A stretch of 64,000 nt of DNA. Origin: Nematopogon swammerdamellus (taxonomy: Eukaryota > Arthropoda > Insecta > Lepidoptera > Adelidae). The notes beneath the pieces were generated by a model, which searched no databases, had not been told where the DNA came from, and saw only the letters and a program-made list of their open reading frames with translations. The position numbers and the translations under genes are program-made. The stretch is taken from the NCBI GenBank assembly GCA_946902875.1, contig OX336343.1, forward strand, positions 14,753,361 to 14,817,360. The letters run 5' to 3'. Below are positions 52,345 through 64,000 of this stretch, one piece after another (positions within the stretch are counted from its first letter, which is position 1; every line of letters starts with the position of its first letter).

Positions 52345-52617
52345 TTGCAGATTGAAATAAACGCTATGAGAGGGGTCGAAGTTCACTATACCTTGCTGAG
52401 AGTTAGGATCGTCGTGATTATAAGAATGGTGAAAGAAAAGGTCACTGGCAAGTATCGATCGGATACACATTTAATGGTAGATGCAGCAGAAAGAGCGATA
52501 GAGCACCTAGGAGACTTCGTAGTGTTGTCGTTTCGCATCGTGGAGAACCGCACGGGGTCTGGGTGGGTCTCCGACGATATACTGTATTGTACTTCCGAAT
52601 TCCCTGTTTGGCTATAG
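52345..52617 (+). CDS. Unassigned open frame, coding status doubtful
   Basis: After a TTTGTTTGCAG acceptor-like site (to 52350) the plus strand is open to a TAG, encoding a segment with MVDAAERAIEHLGDFVVLSF and SGWVSDDILYC. The minus strand is also open with G/C-rich third positions (SSETHPDPVRFSTMRNDNTT) and an AAG|GTATAG donor-like site. One strand may be a real exon or this may be an old mobile sequence. Not recognised. Confidence 0.2.
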   Translation: MQIEINAMRGVEVHYTLLRVRIVVIIRMVKEKVTGKYRSDTHLMVDAAERAIEHLGDFVVLSFRIVENRTGSGWVSDDILYCTSEFPVWL

Positions 52618-54160
52618 GCACAAAACGATTGTACATAATAACATCTAACATAGTACAGTACCTAGATTAAAATTACCGAATTACATAAAATAATATCTTA
52701 CAGGTCACAATAATAACTCGTATTTGAGTAAGGAAATTAACTACTACTCGAATTGAACTGGGGTTCAGTATCAACATGGGATGCATTATTTTTCTATTTA
52801 TTTCATTGTTTGAGTATAACAATCAGAAATTGTAATCGATTTAAAATGTTGATGAGTGAAAATGTAATGTTGCGAGCAAAGATATATTACGTACTAGATA
52901 AATCACTCGGCCAACTAACATGTTCCACCGAGTTGCGGTCCACGATCCTCAAGTCTCTTAGTCGAGCGCGAGAGGCCGCAGCGCGCAGTCGTCGCCTGCC
53001 TGCTGCGATCGCGCCTCGCCTACTTTAAACTAATACACTACATAGTCGATGAGAAGGTGCGATGGCGAATCTGGAGATGAAGTGTTAGAATGAAAAGACA
53101 ATATTCACACCGACGCACGAGTGCGATCGTTCTCCCTACCCCTTGCCTCTCTCCCGCATGCTTCCCGCCCCGCGCCAGCCCCCCACATCGGCCGCCAGGC
53201 CGTCTCCCACACGCTTCCCGCCCCGCGCGCGCTCCCCTTTTTCGCTCGACTCTGCGCTCCGCCTCCCCGCTACCTTACCCCATACCTCAGCCGCTGGAAC
53301 ACCGCTTCTCTATATATTTCTTCGGAGCGATAAATCTTTATAATATTTCATCTAAGGTTGCGAGTGATTGGACTTGGAGTCGTTTTATCACGATATATAT
53401 ATTTATGAATTTATTCGCAATAAAAATGTATCCATTGTTATGGATTTGTTATGGATTAATCAGTGCTTAAATACGAATTATATTAATAACTGTTTAAACA
53501 TAACCATACAAAAATTGGTAGCTGTTAAATTATTTATGCAGAAGTATTTACAATTAACCACATGGTTTATAGTAAAGAAGTTACGTCATTGTCATGTTCT
53601 TAGTACGCCTATTGGAATAATTGTAAGTAGGGATTGCGTAAGGATCCCGCTCGGGCGCGCACACGGGGGGCATTAAGTACGATTTAGCGCTCACAAAGGA
53701 CATTTACGATCCCGATATATCTGCCCACGTAATAAGTTAAACCAAAAAGTAATCTCCATTTATCTCCGACACGCCCCAGCTAGCTTTTTCTTTGTTTGCG
53801 TCAACTGTAATCGGAGATTTTAGCGGGAATTGTCGCGGTAATGCGCGGCTGATTAACAAACGGCCGAGCTCAGTGCCGAACGATAACTAAGTGACGAGAA
53901 GATAATTTCTAGGCAGTGGTTACAGCAGTACTCATTCAACAGTCGATGGACGGATTCAATTATATAAAATGAATTATATTATAATTTACCTAGTGGTTCC
54001 CAGAGACTTTTTAAAATTATTTCGTTTCATTAATAATAATAAAATTTATCAGATTGTGTTGACATTTTTGTTTATAATTTACTCCTGTTTATGCTTAGGA
54101 ATATCTACTTTGTTAAATGGGTTAGGTTAGACAATAAAATATATTATATTGCTGAATATA
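52618..54160. other. Unassigned, with GC-rich stretch 52940-53330
   Basis: C/G-rich sequence with CCCGCCCCGCGC-type words at 53140-53290 could be a promoter or 5' UTR, but no exon structure is supported. The rest is AT-rich. Confidence 0.35.
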
Positions 54161-54501
54161 CAGGGTGTAAAGACGGCGAGTACATAAAATTTAGGAAATG
54201 ATTATTGGGATCAAGAGTAACAAAAAAGTCAAATAGCTTTTCAAATTAAATTCCCTTTAAATAAAAAGTTACAGTTTTCATAAAAACTAATTGATTATTT
54301 ATTTTAGTGTAAAAATGATCTAATGACAACAGGGCGGCGCGGAGGGGGGAAGAGCGGGTGAGACGTGAGTGCCTCGGACGGAGGTGTTGGCGGGAGGAGC
54401 TTTGTGAGTGGAGGACTGGAGGTCGGCAGGCAGAGCGTGCGGAGAGAAAAACATGAGGATTGCGCCGGCGAAATTAATGTACTCGCCGTTACAACACCCT
54501 G
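54161..54501. mobile_element. MITE, CAGGGTGT...ACACCCTG ends
   Basis: The left end CAGGGTGTAAAGACGGCGAG and the inverse of the right end (CAGGGTGTTGTAACGGCGAG) form imperfect inverted repeats of about 30 bases, flanked by TA. A GC-rich internal block (54330-54450) may be captured sequence. Confidence 0.7.
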
Positions 54502-55078
54502 TAGAGACAGTGTTTTCGAATTTTTTGACAGAAAATTGTAAATAAGCAGCGAAATTAAAAAGCAACTATGACTATGACCGATCCTCCGTAAAAAAATCCT
54601 CTATTTCCTCAGAGGCTTTCACTAAAAAAAACATTGATTAAAATAATGAATTTTAACAGCTATCGCTGGGCCACTAGCACCTCAAGGTATACTTTACCTT
54701 TCCAAAACTTCCATTCAATATTTGACCGGACCGCAGCCGCGCATGACATGGGTTCGGTTTGAACCCAATAAAAAGTTTCGACACATTAATCACGGTGGAG
54801 TGACCCTCGGTCCGGGCGCGCGGGCGTGGGAGAACAAACTGGCGGACGTTATCACGTCGCGCTCGTTCTGTTGTTTGTTAATTTGGATAACTTTGGGTTT
54901 ATTTTGGCCGCGGCGGCGGCGTGGACACGTGACGCGGAGATACTGGGCGGCAGAGCCTGTTCAATTGGTTACAAAGAGAAAATATATACGTCTGCTCACG
55001 GCTCCGCTCGTGGAATTTAATGTTACTTTTCTTGTACATCTCTGAGAGCGAGTGTACAAATGTTCTCTGTGGTACGAG
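54502..55078. other. Unassigned
   Basis: Overlapping frames at 54722-55045 are low-support; a GGCCGCGGCGGCGGCG stretch near 54907 accounts for them. An RTE-end-like CACGGCTCCGCTCGTGG is at 54998. Confidence 0.35.
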
Positions 55079-55439
55079 TTTTTTTTTAATGGAAACTGAC
55101 ACGGTTTGCTACATCACCTACAACATCCGTGATGTCAGCCTATACCACCCGGTGAACTAGGTGCAATGTCAGTGCTTCCCCTCATTTCATGTCGCCTACA
55201 CTGAACTGGACGGAAAACACAAACTATTTATTTACATAGCCGTTTCGACCGACGACGTTTCGCTCAGTGCGGTGGTACCAACCCGGGCGGAATAAACCCT
55301 ACTACATAGTAAGGTAAGAAGGGAAGGGACCTACTGTTTTACGTGGACTCCGAACCACGGTCAGCCTCCAACGGTCGAGCGGTCACCCATCCAAGTACTG
55401 ACCGCGCTGCCGACCGCACCACTGAGCTACCGAGGCTGA
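55079..55439 (-). mobile_element. SINE family B, full-length minus copy
   Basis: From reversed poly(A) and AATGGAAACTGACACGG to CACTGAGCTACCGAGGCTGA, including the reversed 5S-like core (GGTCACCCATCCAAGTACTG, ACCGC). Confidence 0.8.
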
Positions 55440-55805
55440 CAAAATAGAGTATGAGAGTATGTTGATTTATGAGAATGTGGCGATTAATGTTCACTGCTCA
55501 GCTTCTTGGAGAATTACCTTGATGATATGCACAGTCCAAATCATTTCGAGATGTACCAGATTCCATTAGTGGCTGTACGTACAGCAGCGTGCCTATCGGG
55601 AACGACACTGAAGCTTTAACACAAAAAGTCGCCGATTTCAATCAACAGACGTGTCGAGTGCAATAACGCTTTCTGATTGGTTGAAAATTGAAATTATGCG
55701 AGTTTCGCGTGAGTAAGCGTGTGAGTGATTCCTGGTACACACGGAAATCAACTGTATCGAGTTTAGTAGCCAAGTTGCATTACAAAATCACTTCTCTAAT
55801 ACATG
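55440..55805. other. Unassigned
   Basis: Nothing recognised. Confidence 0.4.
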
Positions 55806-56450
55806 CGGTACATAAAAAGAATAGCCCCATTGCATATCTCTTCGTGCATGTCGTAAAAGGCGACTAAGGGATAAGGACAAGGTGCCGTGCTATAGGGCGA
55901 CAGGCTAGCCACCTCTCACCTTGCACGGTCATTTCACTTCCTACCATACCTACTTGCTACTTGATAGTTATCTTGTCCTAATAAATTGCTAAACGTGGTG
56001 GTGGGTGTTGCGCTGTAATTTGCAAGAGTACTTGCAGCACAACATCGATTACTCTGCTTACCCCGAATGTCGGGTCTCGGAAGGTTCTGACCTATTTTTA
56101 GGACCCCTTAATTAAAATTATTGTTAGGACCCCTTTTTAAAATTTTTGAGGTGCGCTAGGACCCAGTCACTGGGTCCAATCATAAATTAAAGAAAATGTT
56201 GTTTTTGAAGTACCATTACGACTTACAATATGGTTTCCGCGGTAATCAGCACAGTAAATATACAACACCAGTACAGAATACTTCTATTTAGATACATCGT
56301 TCATATTTCAAACGAAATATGTTTTAATCAAGTTGGCCATTTTCTATTAGAAATTATGAAAAATAGGTAACTTTATGTCACTTTTTTTCTGAACAATTTG
56401 GTCATATTTTATTTCGGGATACGGCGTGTGGTAGTATGTATGTAGTATAG
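55806..56450 (+). repeat. Short element family A, copy 4, split by an insertion
   Basis: The element runs from CGGTACATAAAAAGAATAGC to ...GAATGTCGGG at 56076, and resumes as TCGGGATACGGCGTGTGGTA near 56414 with a TATGTATGTAG tail. The intervening 340 bases start TCTCGGAAGGTTCTGACC and are flanked by TCGGG on both sides. Confidence 0.65.
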
Positions 56451-57327
56451 AAGGTAAAGAGAATAAGTCTAGTTTGTAAGAAGCCTCGATCTAGTTAATA
56501 TTGCGAAGACGGTCTATACCGAAACGTGCATAATTTGTTACAAATTAATTAATTTAAGCCTTCACACATATCGACAGAAATGTCACACATTATTGTGAAA
56601 ACATTCTGAACGTTAGATCGAGTTGGAAACTAATTTCGCATGTTTGAAGAGGATTGCGACACACTGTTTCGGCAATAAAGTATTTCTGTCTGAATTATTG
56701 CGAAATACTTAGGAGATACCTACTGAATTTTAAAGGAGACGAAAAAATTGAAAGAAGAAAACGCTGAAAAGCAGAAATGTTTATTTATTTTAATTATCTA
56801 ACAATAGCTTTCAGAAAAGGTACAAATGTTGTACACTTGCACACAAAAAAAAAAGCAGACTAATCGTTACGAAACGATTTTACGAATACGTCGGACGAAT
56901 ATATTTTGTATTATTTTTATTTGCTTTATTTCACATTTTCAAAATTTTCTTTTAGTTTTACATATATTATACAAGTATTAAAAATACAAAGTAATAAAAA
57001 TACACAAAATTAATAAAAAAATTAAAAACGGTAATACCGCCGGTGGCGGCGGGAGGCAGGCCTCCAAGCACTTGTATTATAATTTTTAATGTCTGTCGGC
57101 GCGCGTAGAACGTCGCCGAGTAAGCTTAGTAAGCAACATTCTGGCATTGCTCAGTGTAGGAACAGTGCCGGGTCGTCTCCACGGTGTTTCTCACCGGAGT
57201 TTACTTACTCTATTCGAGAAACTCACTAGTGCACAACGGGTTTTGAAGCACATATTTATTTTTCAACGGCATTGTCACACATTTAATAAGTTTTACCTCG
57301 CTAAACAAGGCTTGTTAAAGTAAAACT
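56451..57327. other. Unassigned
   Basis: AT-rich except for GCCGGTGGCGGCGGGAGGCA near 57040; no gene recognised. Confidence 0.35.
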
Positions 57328-57490
57328 GGGCCCACATATGTATCATTTTGCCGATCCGATCACTTTCACCGTATCAGTATATCCGACTCTATCATGATCT
57401 AAATGTGGACGGGAAATGATGCGGGATATGATACGATCGAGGGGTTCACAGCTATAGATACGGTGATGTATACATATTATGTGGACCCAA
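57328..57490. repeat. Possible small inverted-repeat element
   Basis: TGGGCCCACATATGTATCA at the left and the inverse of TGTATACATATTATGTGGAC at the right suggest imperfect terminal repeats around a 160-base element abutting the SINE that follows. Confidence 0.35.
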
Positions 57491-57500
57491 CAACATTGTT

Positions 57501-57870
57501 AGCCTCGGTAGCTCAGTGGTGCAGCGGTCGACTGGTTGTTAAGCACACCTGGGCGCGGTCAATACTTGGATGGGTGACCGCTCGACCGTTAGAGGCTAAC
57601 CGTGGTTTGGATTCCACGTAAACTGTAAGTTCCTTACCTTCTTGCCTTACTAGGTGGTAGGGTTTATCCCGCCCGGGTTGGTACCACCGCACTGAATGAA
57701 ACGTCGGTCGAAACGGGTATATAAATAGTTCGCGTTTTCCGTCCAGTTCAGTGTAGCCGACATGAAATGAAGGGATGTACTGACATGTCACCTAGTTCAC
57801 CCGGTGTTATGGGTTGACATCACGGATGTTGTAGGTGATGTAGCCAACCGTTACAGTTTCCATAAAAAAA
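57501..57870 (+). mobile_element. SINE family B, full-length copy
   Basis: A-box-like GCCTCGGTAGCTCAGTGG at 57502; 5S-like core at 57538-57581 (AATACTTGGATGGGTGACCG); B-box-like GGTTTGGATTCC at 57604-57615; body; poly(A). Confidence 0.8.
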
Positions 57871-60800
57871 ACCTAAAGTGTAACATTTATTCGACATGGA
57901 GTGTGTTGATGCCTATGAATCATGGGCCATGCCATGATACAGAACATTTATGCAAGTTACCTAACAAGTGTAATAGAATAGATGTCACACTGACGGTTTT
58001 TATGGTGTCTTCAATAGAGCATTTAATTTGGTTAGAGGGGAAAATGAGGCGTGGAATGCGCGCCGCAAGAAAGTATCAGTTCGCTTACTTCGTAATAGGC
58101 ACGAGATCGCATCACTCAGTGCAAACGTTCATGTCTCTGATATTTTTAAGTGTTTTATATACGGACTAAGATTTCGTGAGTAAAATTGTCATCATGGTTT
58201 CAGTATACGTTCAATATACTTTTTTTATGGTAACTGACACGGTTGGCTACATCACCTACAAAATCCTTCTTATTCCGTGGTTTATTGTTTATTGTATAAT
58301 TTCATCCATAGGTAGGTAACCTACGCTTGGATATGTGGTCGTTGGATATTCCGTGGTGCCTTTGATTCGACATTTTGACATGTGCCTTAACAAGTGTGGA
58401 AACAGATAGACATATTGTTATTAATTTCGTTTTGTGTCCACGAAAAGTTTCCTCAAAGTCTAAATTTTATTAATTGTTTGCCTACAAAGGTAAAATACAT
58501 TTCTAGGCATTCATTATAAAGGTCTAATTTTCACCTAATTGCTCTGCACAAGGTGTTAGCGTAGGCGTAAGCCCGCCCGGCTCCCCATCGCGAAGGTCGC
58601 GTGTTTGATTCAAAAACCGAAATGTGTCTAGAAGCCTTGGCAACGAGAAGCCGGTAAATGAACGGTGGAAGTTTATAGAACTCTAATTAGTTTTGAGCCG
58701 CTAATATGGAGAGGAAATACTCGAGTGATTTTAGTTAATGATATGCTTGAGAGCTTACTTAATTTTAAAACAGAAAATAGGATAGAAATTCTTAATTGGA
58801 CACCAGTAACAAAAACATAACAAATAACAAAGATAAATATAAAGAACCACAGCGAACAAAATGTGTGTTCATATCTAGGAATAAAATATAAATTTTTTAT
58901 TTAATATTTTTATTGCCTTAAATGTACATACGTAGACTCGAAAAATATAAACCTCCGTTTGCTTAGCGCAGTCGGGTAAAAAGGTCGAACGTAACACTGT
59001 TTAATATATTTTTAGGAATATTTTTTAATTAGCTTGTTGTAACATTTCGCTCCAGCTAGCAGTTGAATCCAAAACTCGCTCCGAAGCCTAAACAATCCGA
59101 TTAGAAATAAAACAATACAATTTCGTGAATATGTTTCCCAGAATTCTTCACGTATTTTCTTCAGCTCTTGTGAAAGGTCCTCTGTAGATCTTTCTCAAAC
59201 TCGTGCGCGCTCGCTGAGTGTATGACTATACAATGTTGACTCTCAACAAGGTACGCGTAGTAGGTGTGGTAAGATCCCATAGATATATCTGCCTTTTTAC
59301 AACCGGCCGCACATTCAGAATGTAAATGTGTAAATAATTCCATTGTACCGTACATGAATACATCACATTTCACTTTTGACGTTTTCAGTGGTGAGAACAC
59401 ACTGATGAAAACATTGTTCCGAGTATTTCGGGCGCACTCGGAGCTGAGGTAAATTATTTAGGCAGCTTAGTGACTCCAGACATGCTTAAGGTTTTGTTAA
59501 GCTGGTGTCGGATAGACCAGTGTGTAGCATAAGTATACACATGTCTGGACTAGGTACAGCACCCTTCAACGGGGCATTCCTCAAGTCATTTGTAGTCGAT
59601 GTTTGGAGTAAACAATCTTCATCTTCATAGTAATTTTCTCTCATTATCCTCTATATTACTTTTTTCACACAAAAGTAAAAAAAACCTACTTGTAATTTTT
59701 TCTTATTCATTTTCGTCTCCACCCTGGGGAACATGCCGGTATCTACGGTACGTCTTTCTTTATACACCTGCCCTGTAAGTATCTAATAAGTACAAATGTT
59801 TCCAAAAAGCTTCGCTTTAGAAACGTGTGTACTGTGAAATGCTATAGACTGACAGTTACCACATTACAAATTACGAGAGATAATAATCATTAATCTATTT
59901 TGAAACAAATTAATATTGTTTTATTTTGTTGCTATACCCTGGGTGGGTGGAAAAGTTTAGTTGAAAACACAACATTTATGGTTTCTAAACCTAAGTTGTT
60001 AAATACTTTATTTATGTCTAAAGATTTTCTTGCTAAAATTCTTATTTAATTATCACTTTCTTCCCAATAGGGTGGGAAACACCCCAAGGCTGGTGTGGGG
60101 TGTTTGTTTCCATAAATATTCTCCGGTTAATTTCTTCTTAATTTTATTTTTATTTTAGGGGAAGAGCGAGATCGCGCTCAGCATTTTAAGTAAAGTACCT
60201 ATTTAGTGTTCCGCACAATTGACTTCATGACCCAAATAAATGCCTCCTTGGCTCTGGAGTACCCGACTTTTTAAATAATCTATTATATGAGTAATATTCA
60301 TAGTTTTGCAAACGGGATTCAAATTTATGAATGAACAATGTAGGATATTGCAAAATAGTAAATTCATTTTGATTGCTTTTGAAAATATTTTTCGAAATCG
60401 AAAAAATCGTATCGTTTCACTAGCCTAAAATAAATATCTGGAAAATATATAAATGTGCGAAATCCGTGAATTTAATTTTGCTTTCGAAAATGAAAAAGAA
60501 AAGTACAATTGAGCCACAGCGTTATTGCTGATTCTATAAATTCTATATTGGATGTTAAAAAATTATAGTTACACTAGATGAATTTATTTATTCAACAGAA
60601 AAAGTATATTTTAGTATTTATAAAACATTTTTCATTTACTACTCTATAATATAAGTATCTATAAATTGGTCGCTTGACACTCTTGTTCATATCTATAGAT
60701 AAATATGTATTATTGATTATGAATATAATTTTATTTTATTATTTAAATTATAGATAGATATTCTGTGGATTTTACCTACATTTAATGTGGCGCGCACTGC

Positions 60801-61146
60801 AGGAGTGTAAGAGCCGGGCTCAGGGGCACCGGTTATTGTTCCCAGGTCAGGGATTACAGGATTTCAGCGTCTCGGCGTCTCGGCGTTTCTAGTCGTTACG
60901 CCGCCGTCCGTAGGTATACTGCTCTCTCTTTTACCTCCCTCGCCGGTTGTCATATACTTCCAGTTTGTTGCACTTAGATATATTTAAAGATAATAATTGC
61001 AAAGGTCACCAAACTGAGCTGGATAAACGCGTTGCTTAACCATAACCTTTTCAGTTTTAATTAAAAATAGAACAAGGATTCAAGTCCAATCCGCAACGCG
61101 TATTCATGTGAATACTTTTTGAAGGACACATTGACATTTTAGGAAA
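57871..61146. other. Mostly unassigned; small SINE scraps
   Basis: A reversed 3' tip of family B lies at 58219-58266. A tRNA-like stretch (GTTAGCGTAGGCGTAAGC ... CGCGTGTTTGATTC) is at 58555-58610 but does not fold as a tRNA. A GC-richer patch at 60785-60960 repeats GCGTCTCGGCGTCTCGG. No gene recognised. Confidence 0.4.
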
Positions 61147-61365
61147 TACTAGCCACCTCTCACCTCGGCAAGGTCGTTCCACCGAGTCATGCAGCAGGTG
61201 AGTCTTCGTGCCTTACTTGCTGCTTGATAGTTATCTTGTCCTAATACTTTGCTAAACGTGGTGGTCGGTGTTGTGTTGTAATTTACGAGAGTTCCTGCAG
61301 CACAACGCCGATTACTCTACTTACCCCGATTGTCGGGATAAAGCGTGTGGTATGTATGTATGTAG
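61147..61365 (+). repeat. Short element family A, copy 5 (5'-truncated)
   Basis: From TAGCCACCTCTCACCTCGGC to GTGTGGTATGTATGTATGTA. Confidence 0.7.
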
Positions 61366-61570
61366 CTGCGCAAGGCGGCTCCGCTAGAGGTTAAGGAATA
61401 GGTAGATTTTTTTCCGATTGCATTCACTTCCGATCCACTACTCAGCTCATATGACTAATGGCGTGATGCTATATAGCCGGAGCTGACGGAGATTAAAAAT
61501 TGCAAGCGAAAAGGTTGAGCAGTTCTTGAGTTATAAGCGAACATATATACATACACACAGACGGCAGAGT
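61366..61570 (+). repeat. RTE-type repeat fragment
   Basis: AAGGCGGCTCCGC followed by GTTGAGCAGTTCTTGAGTTA and TATATACATACACACAGACG has the layout of the 14451-14690 repeat. Confidence 0.45.
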
Positions 61571-62429
61571 TGGATCTTATGTACGGAGGGGTGTAGGATT
61601 CGATTCTATGTTTTTAAAAATCGAATTTCGTACGATTGTCTGCGTTCTCTCGCAACGAGCAGGAATTGTCACGTTTTTTTCTACTTCAGTAGAATTAATA
61701 ATGTCTGCGACGCGACGGTCAGGGTGGGCTGGTAGAAAATGTTCTCCTGCAAAATGAAATACGTTCATAACACTGCAATATACGACCGCATGTCTATAAG
61801 CGTCGATAGAGAACTTAAGAGTGGTTCGGCGATACATGTCGCGCTATCAATTTAAAAAAAGCATAAAATTGAATATTTTATGCAATTTACAATGTATGAT
61901 AGTATATCTTTTCAATTTTTTTTTAGCAACAAGAGTAAATCTAGCTCAGAGTACGAGACAAAACAAGAATGAAACGTCTCAAGAACAAAGAGAAAAAACC
62001 GTGGAACGTGTCTAGTGTAAGTGAGTAGATACGTAACGTAAGTAAATCCACACAGGCGTCATCACTCTTGGCGCTGCCTTCAAAAGCTCCCGGTTCGTCA
62101 GCTTAGAGACATTAAAGCCGAGAACTTACTAGAACACCGCTGCGAATAAAGTTGACCTTGCAACATGGGAATATTTCAGATTCAGTTTCAGTTTACTTCA
62201 TCATAAAGAACACACAATGAACCTCATTACATCGAGTGAGTTGGTTTATTTTTTCGTCTCTTTTGTGTTTTTGTTTAATTCGAAGTTAAAACTTGAAGAA
62301 TCTAACTAATCTTTTACAATTCAGTAAGAGCGTATACGCGTTACTAAGGATTATTATGTCCCGTTCAGGAATTAAATAACTACCTGTGTCACGCCTGTTT
62401 CGCGATGGGGTAGACAGAGACATCATATT
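61571..62429. other. Unassigned
   Basis: Nothing recognised. Confidence 0.4.
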
Positions 62430-62995
62430 AATTTATGCAGGAGTTGAACTGTCGCACGACCTGAACTTTCGTCACCATATCGAGGGGAAGGTCAAGCTGG
62501 CTTCTAAAAAGCTGGGCGTACTCAATAAGGTGCGACGGTCCTTCACGCCGGACCAAAAGCTGCTTCTGCATAAATCGCAGATCAGGTCCTGCTTGGAGTA
62601 CTGCTCGCACCTGTGGGATGGCTCTGCCAAATACCAGTTTGCGCCTCTGGACTCAATCCAGGTCGAGCCGTGCGACTAGTGGGTGACCCCGAAGTGTCCT
62701 GCCATCTAGAACCACTGCAACACCGTAGAGATGTCGGCTCCCTAAGTGTGTTCTATCGCTTATTCCATGGGGAGTGCTGGGAGGAGCTGTTTAATGCGAT
62801 CCCGGCGTCCCATTTCCACTTTCGCACCACGCGCACTGAGCACGGATTGCATCCCTACACGCTGGACTTACCGCGGATGCGTACCAATCGATTCTGCAGA
62901 TCTTTCCTCTACAGAATCGGTTAACTCTGGAACGCTGTCCCTGCCCATATATTTCCCCCCAAGTACAGTCTCGGGTCCTTCAAGAGGGGCGTGAA
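62430..62995 (+). pseudogene. LINE (Jockey/CR1-type) pol C-terminal fragment
   Basis: The first frame reads AGVELSHDLNFRHHIEGKVK and LGVLNKVRRSFTPDQKLLLH, then RSCLEYCSHLWDGSAKYQF and PLDSIQ. A frameshift near 62665 moves to a second frame with AVRLVGDPEVSCHLEPLQHR and RDVGSLSVFYRLFHGECWEE. A stop at 62922-62924 interrupts LWNAVPAHIFPPKYSLGSFK, which continues beyond it. It is the same family as 4880-5275, there on the minus strand. Dead copy. Confidence 0.85.
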
Positions 62996-63008
62996 TGAAC
63001 CTATCACT

Positions 63009-63262
63009 GTAGGTCCCTTCCCTCCTAATCTTACTTGGTGGTAGAGTTTAACCCGCCCGGGTTGTTACCACCGCACTGACTGAAATCTCGGTCTAAACGG
63101 CTATGTAAATAGTTTGTGTTTTCCGACCAGTTCAGTGTAGCCGGCACGATCAAAAGGGGGAAGCACTGACATGGCGCCTAGTTCACCCGGTGTTATGGGC
63201 TGACATCACGGACGTTGTAGGTGATGTAGCCAGCCGTGCCAGTTTCCATAAAAAAAAATCTC
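63009..63262 (+). repeat. SINE family B, 5'-truncated copy
   Basis: It starts GTAGGTCCCTTCCCTCCTAA directly after the LINE fragment and ends GTAGCCAGCCGTGCCAG plus poly(A); the tRNA/5S head is absent. Confidence 0.8.
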
Positions 63263-64000
63263 TCATTTCCTTATCACTAGATACATATGTAACAACAATA
63301 TTTATAAAAACAAACCCTGCGAATTTTCTTCCCTGCTCTTCTTCTTGGTGTAATCGAACCTGATTTTGACTTTGACTGCCTTAAAGTGCTAAATAAATAA
63401 TTAACAACAATAAACAAAGAATATGTTCGCGACCAAACTCACGTGCGTACCCGACCTTCGCTTGCGCATCTCCATTGTCTTGTTTCTTGTTGTCTGTGGT
63501 TTCCAGCTTTTAGCTAATGACTTAATCCTGTATAAAGTCCCCCGCCGTCCGTCTCGTCCGCCCCTCCGTCCGTCCGTCCGCCCGTTCGTCTATCCGTCCG
63601 TCCGTCTGGACGTTTATCGCCGTGCCAAACTGGGCCGATTTGCCTCCGCTAGGGAAATTATCCCTGCAAGGGATCGGGCCATAATCCAGATTATTGTTTT
63701 GGATGAGCGGGTTAAAACTATGAGCCAGTCGAGACCAGAGATCATTGGATGTAGGGGTGCGCTGTGAAGGATTACTGGACTAGTGTAAACAAAGCGTCAC
63801 TCTGCCGGGCAGTGTTAAAAGGGTTAAAATTTTGTTTTATAGTTTCAATTAGTTGACCATTAAGAACAGAAGCGCATCATCATTATCGTTCAGAATTAAA
63901 ATTGGGAAATGTTGCATGAACATTTTTTTAGCAGTATAACAAGTGTTGAGTGTGAATAACGTTATATTTACTGTATGAAGCGTCTCCTTCGTAGTTGTCG
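63263..64000. other. Unassigned, with (CCGT)n tract
   Basis: A CCGT-rich tract at 63541-63610 gives rise to a spurious 114-codon frame. Nothing else recognised. Confidence 0.4.

Noticed and set aside
53090..53470. 126-codon proline/arginine-rich frame
   Set aside because: Open in several frames because of GC-rich composition; no conserved motif or splice support.
63423..63767. 114-codon frame with an SxRPSxRP stretch
   Set aside because: Runs through the (CCGT)n tract; the peptide is low complexity.

Overview
The window looks like nuclear DNA from a moth or butterfly (Lepidoptera). It is AT-rich, has introns with canonical GT/AG sites, and is dominated by interspersed repeats typical of that order: GCCCGCGGCTTCGC-type RTE ends, GGTTCCGTA...GGAACCCTAAAA elements, and short elements with (TATG)n tails. 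No bacterial or viral gene organisation is present. All functional names come from reading the translations and from memory of the families; nothing was searched.

The only host gene I can identify firmly is an SLC26 anion transporter, closest to the SLC26A11 (sodium-independent sulfate anion transporter) type, on the + strand at 15992-27692. Eleven coding exons join with perfect phase agreement into about 604 residues: a membrane transporter domain followed by a C-terminal STAS domain. Its introns hold a decayed antisense retrotransposon (intron 2), a 1.47-kb foldback MITE (intron 3), several SINE/LINE scraps, and a partial second copy of exon 7 just downstream of exon 7.

Left of the gene (1-15.9 kb) lies a repeat field: a MITE at 3.0 kb, a LINE tail at 4.9 kb, a roughly 3-kb composite hAT-type element (7870-10864) holding an 11-unit minisatellite, a Helitron-type helicase tail and a near-perfect 240-bp-arm palindrome, and then a 1.77-kb palindrome of 65-bp units (12444-14210).

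Right of the gene (28-64 kb) is mostly intergenic or intronic. The main object is a complete BEL/Pao LTR retrotransposon on the minus strand (39779-46772), with apparently identical 461-bp LTRs, a GCTTG target duplication, a tRNA-Tyr-type primer site, and uninterrupted gag and pol frames separated by one in-frame UGA. Two short-element families recur: family A ((TATG)n-tailed) and family B, a SINE whose promoter head combines tRNA-like A/B boxes with a 5S rRNA-like core. Several GC3-rich, splice-flanked pieces on the minus strand (35.7-36.0 kb and 50.7 kb) may be exons of an unidentified second gene.

The biology most worth a second look is the 5S/tRNA hybrid SINE, the nested hAT/Helitron composite, the large foldback arrays, the exon duplication in the transporter, and the UGA between gag and pol in a young retrotransposon.
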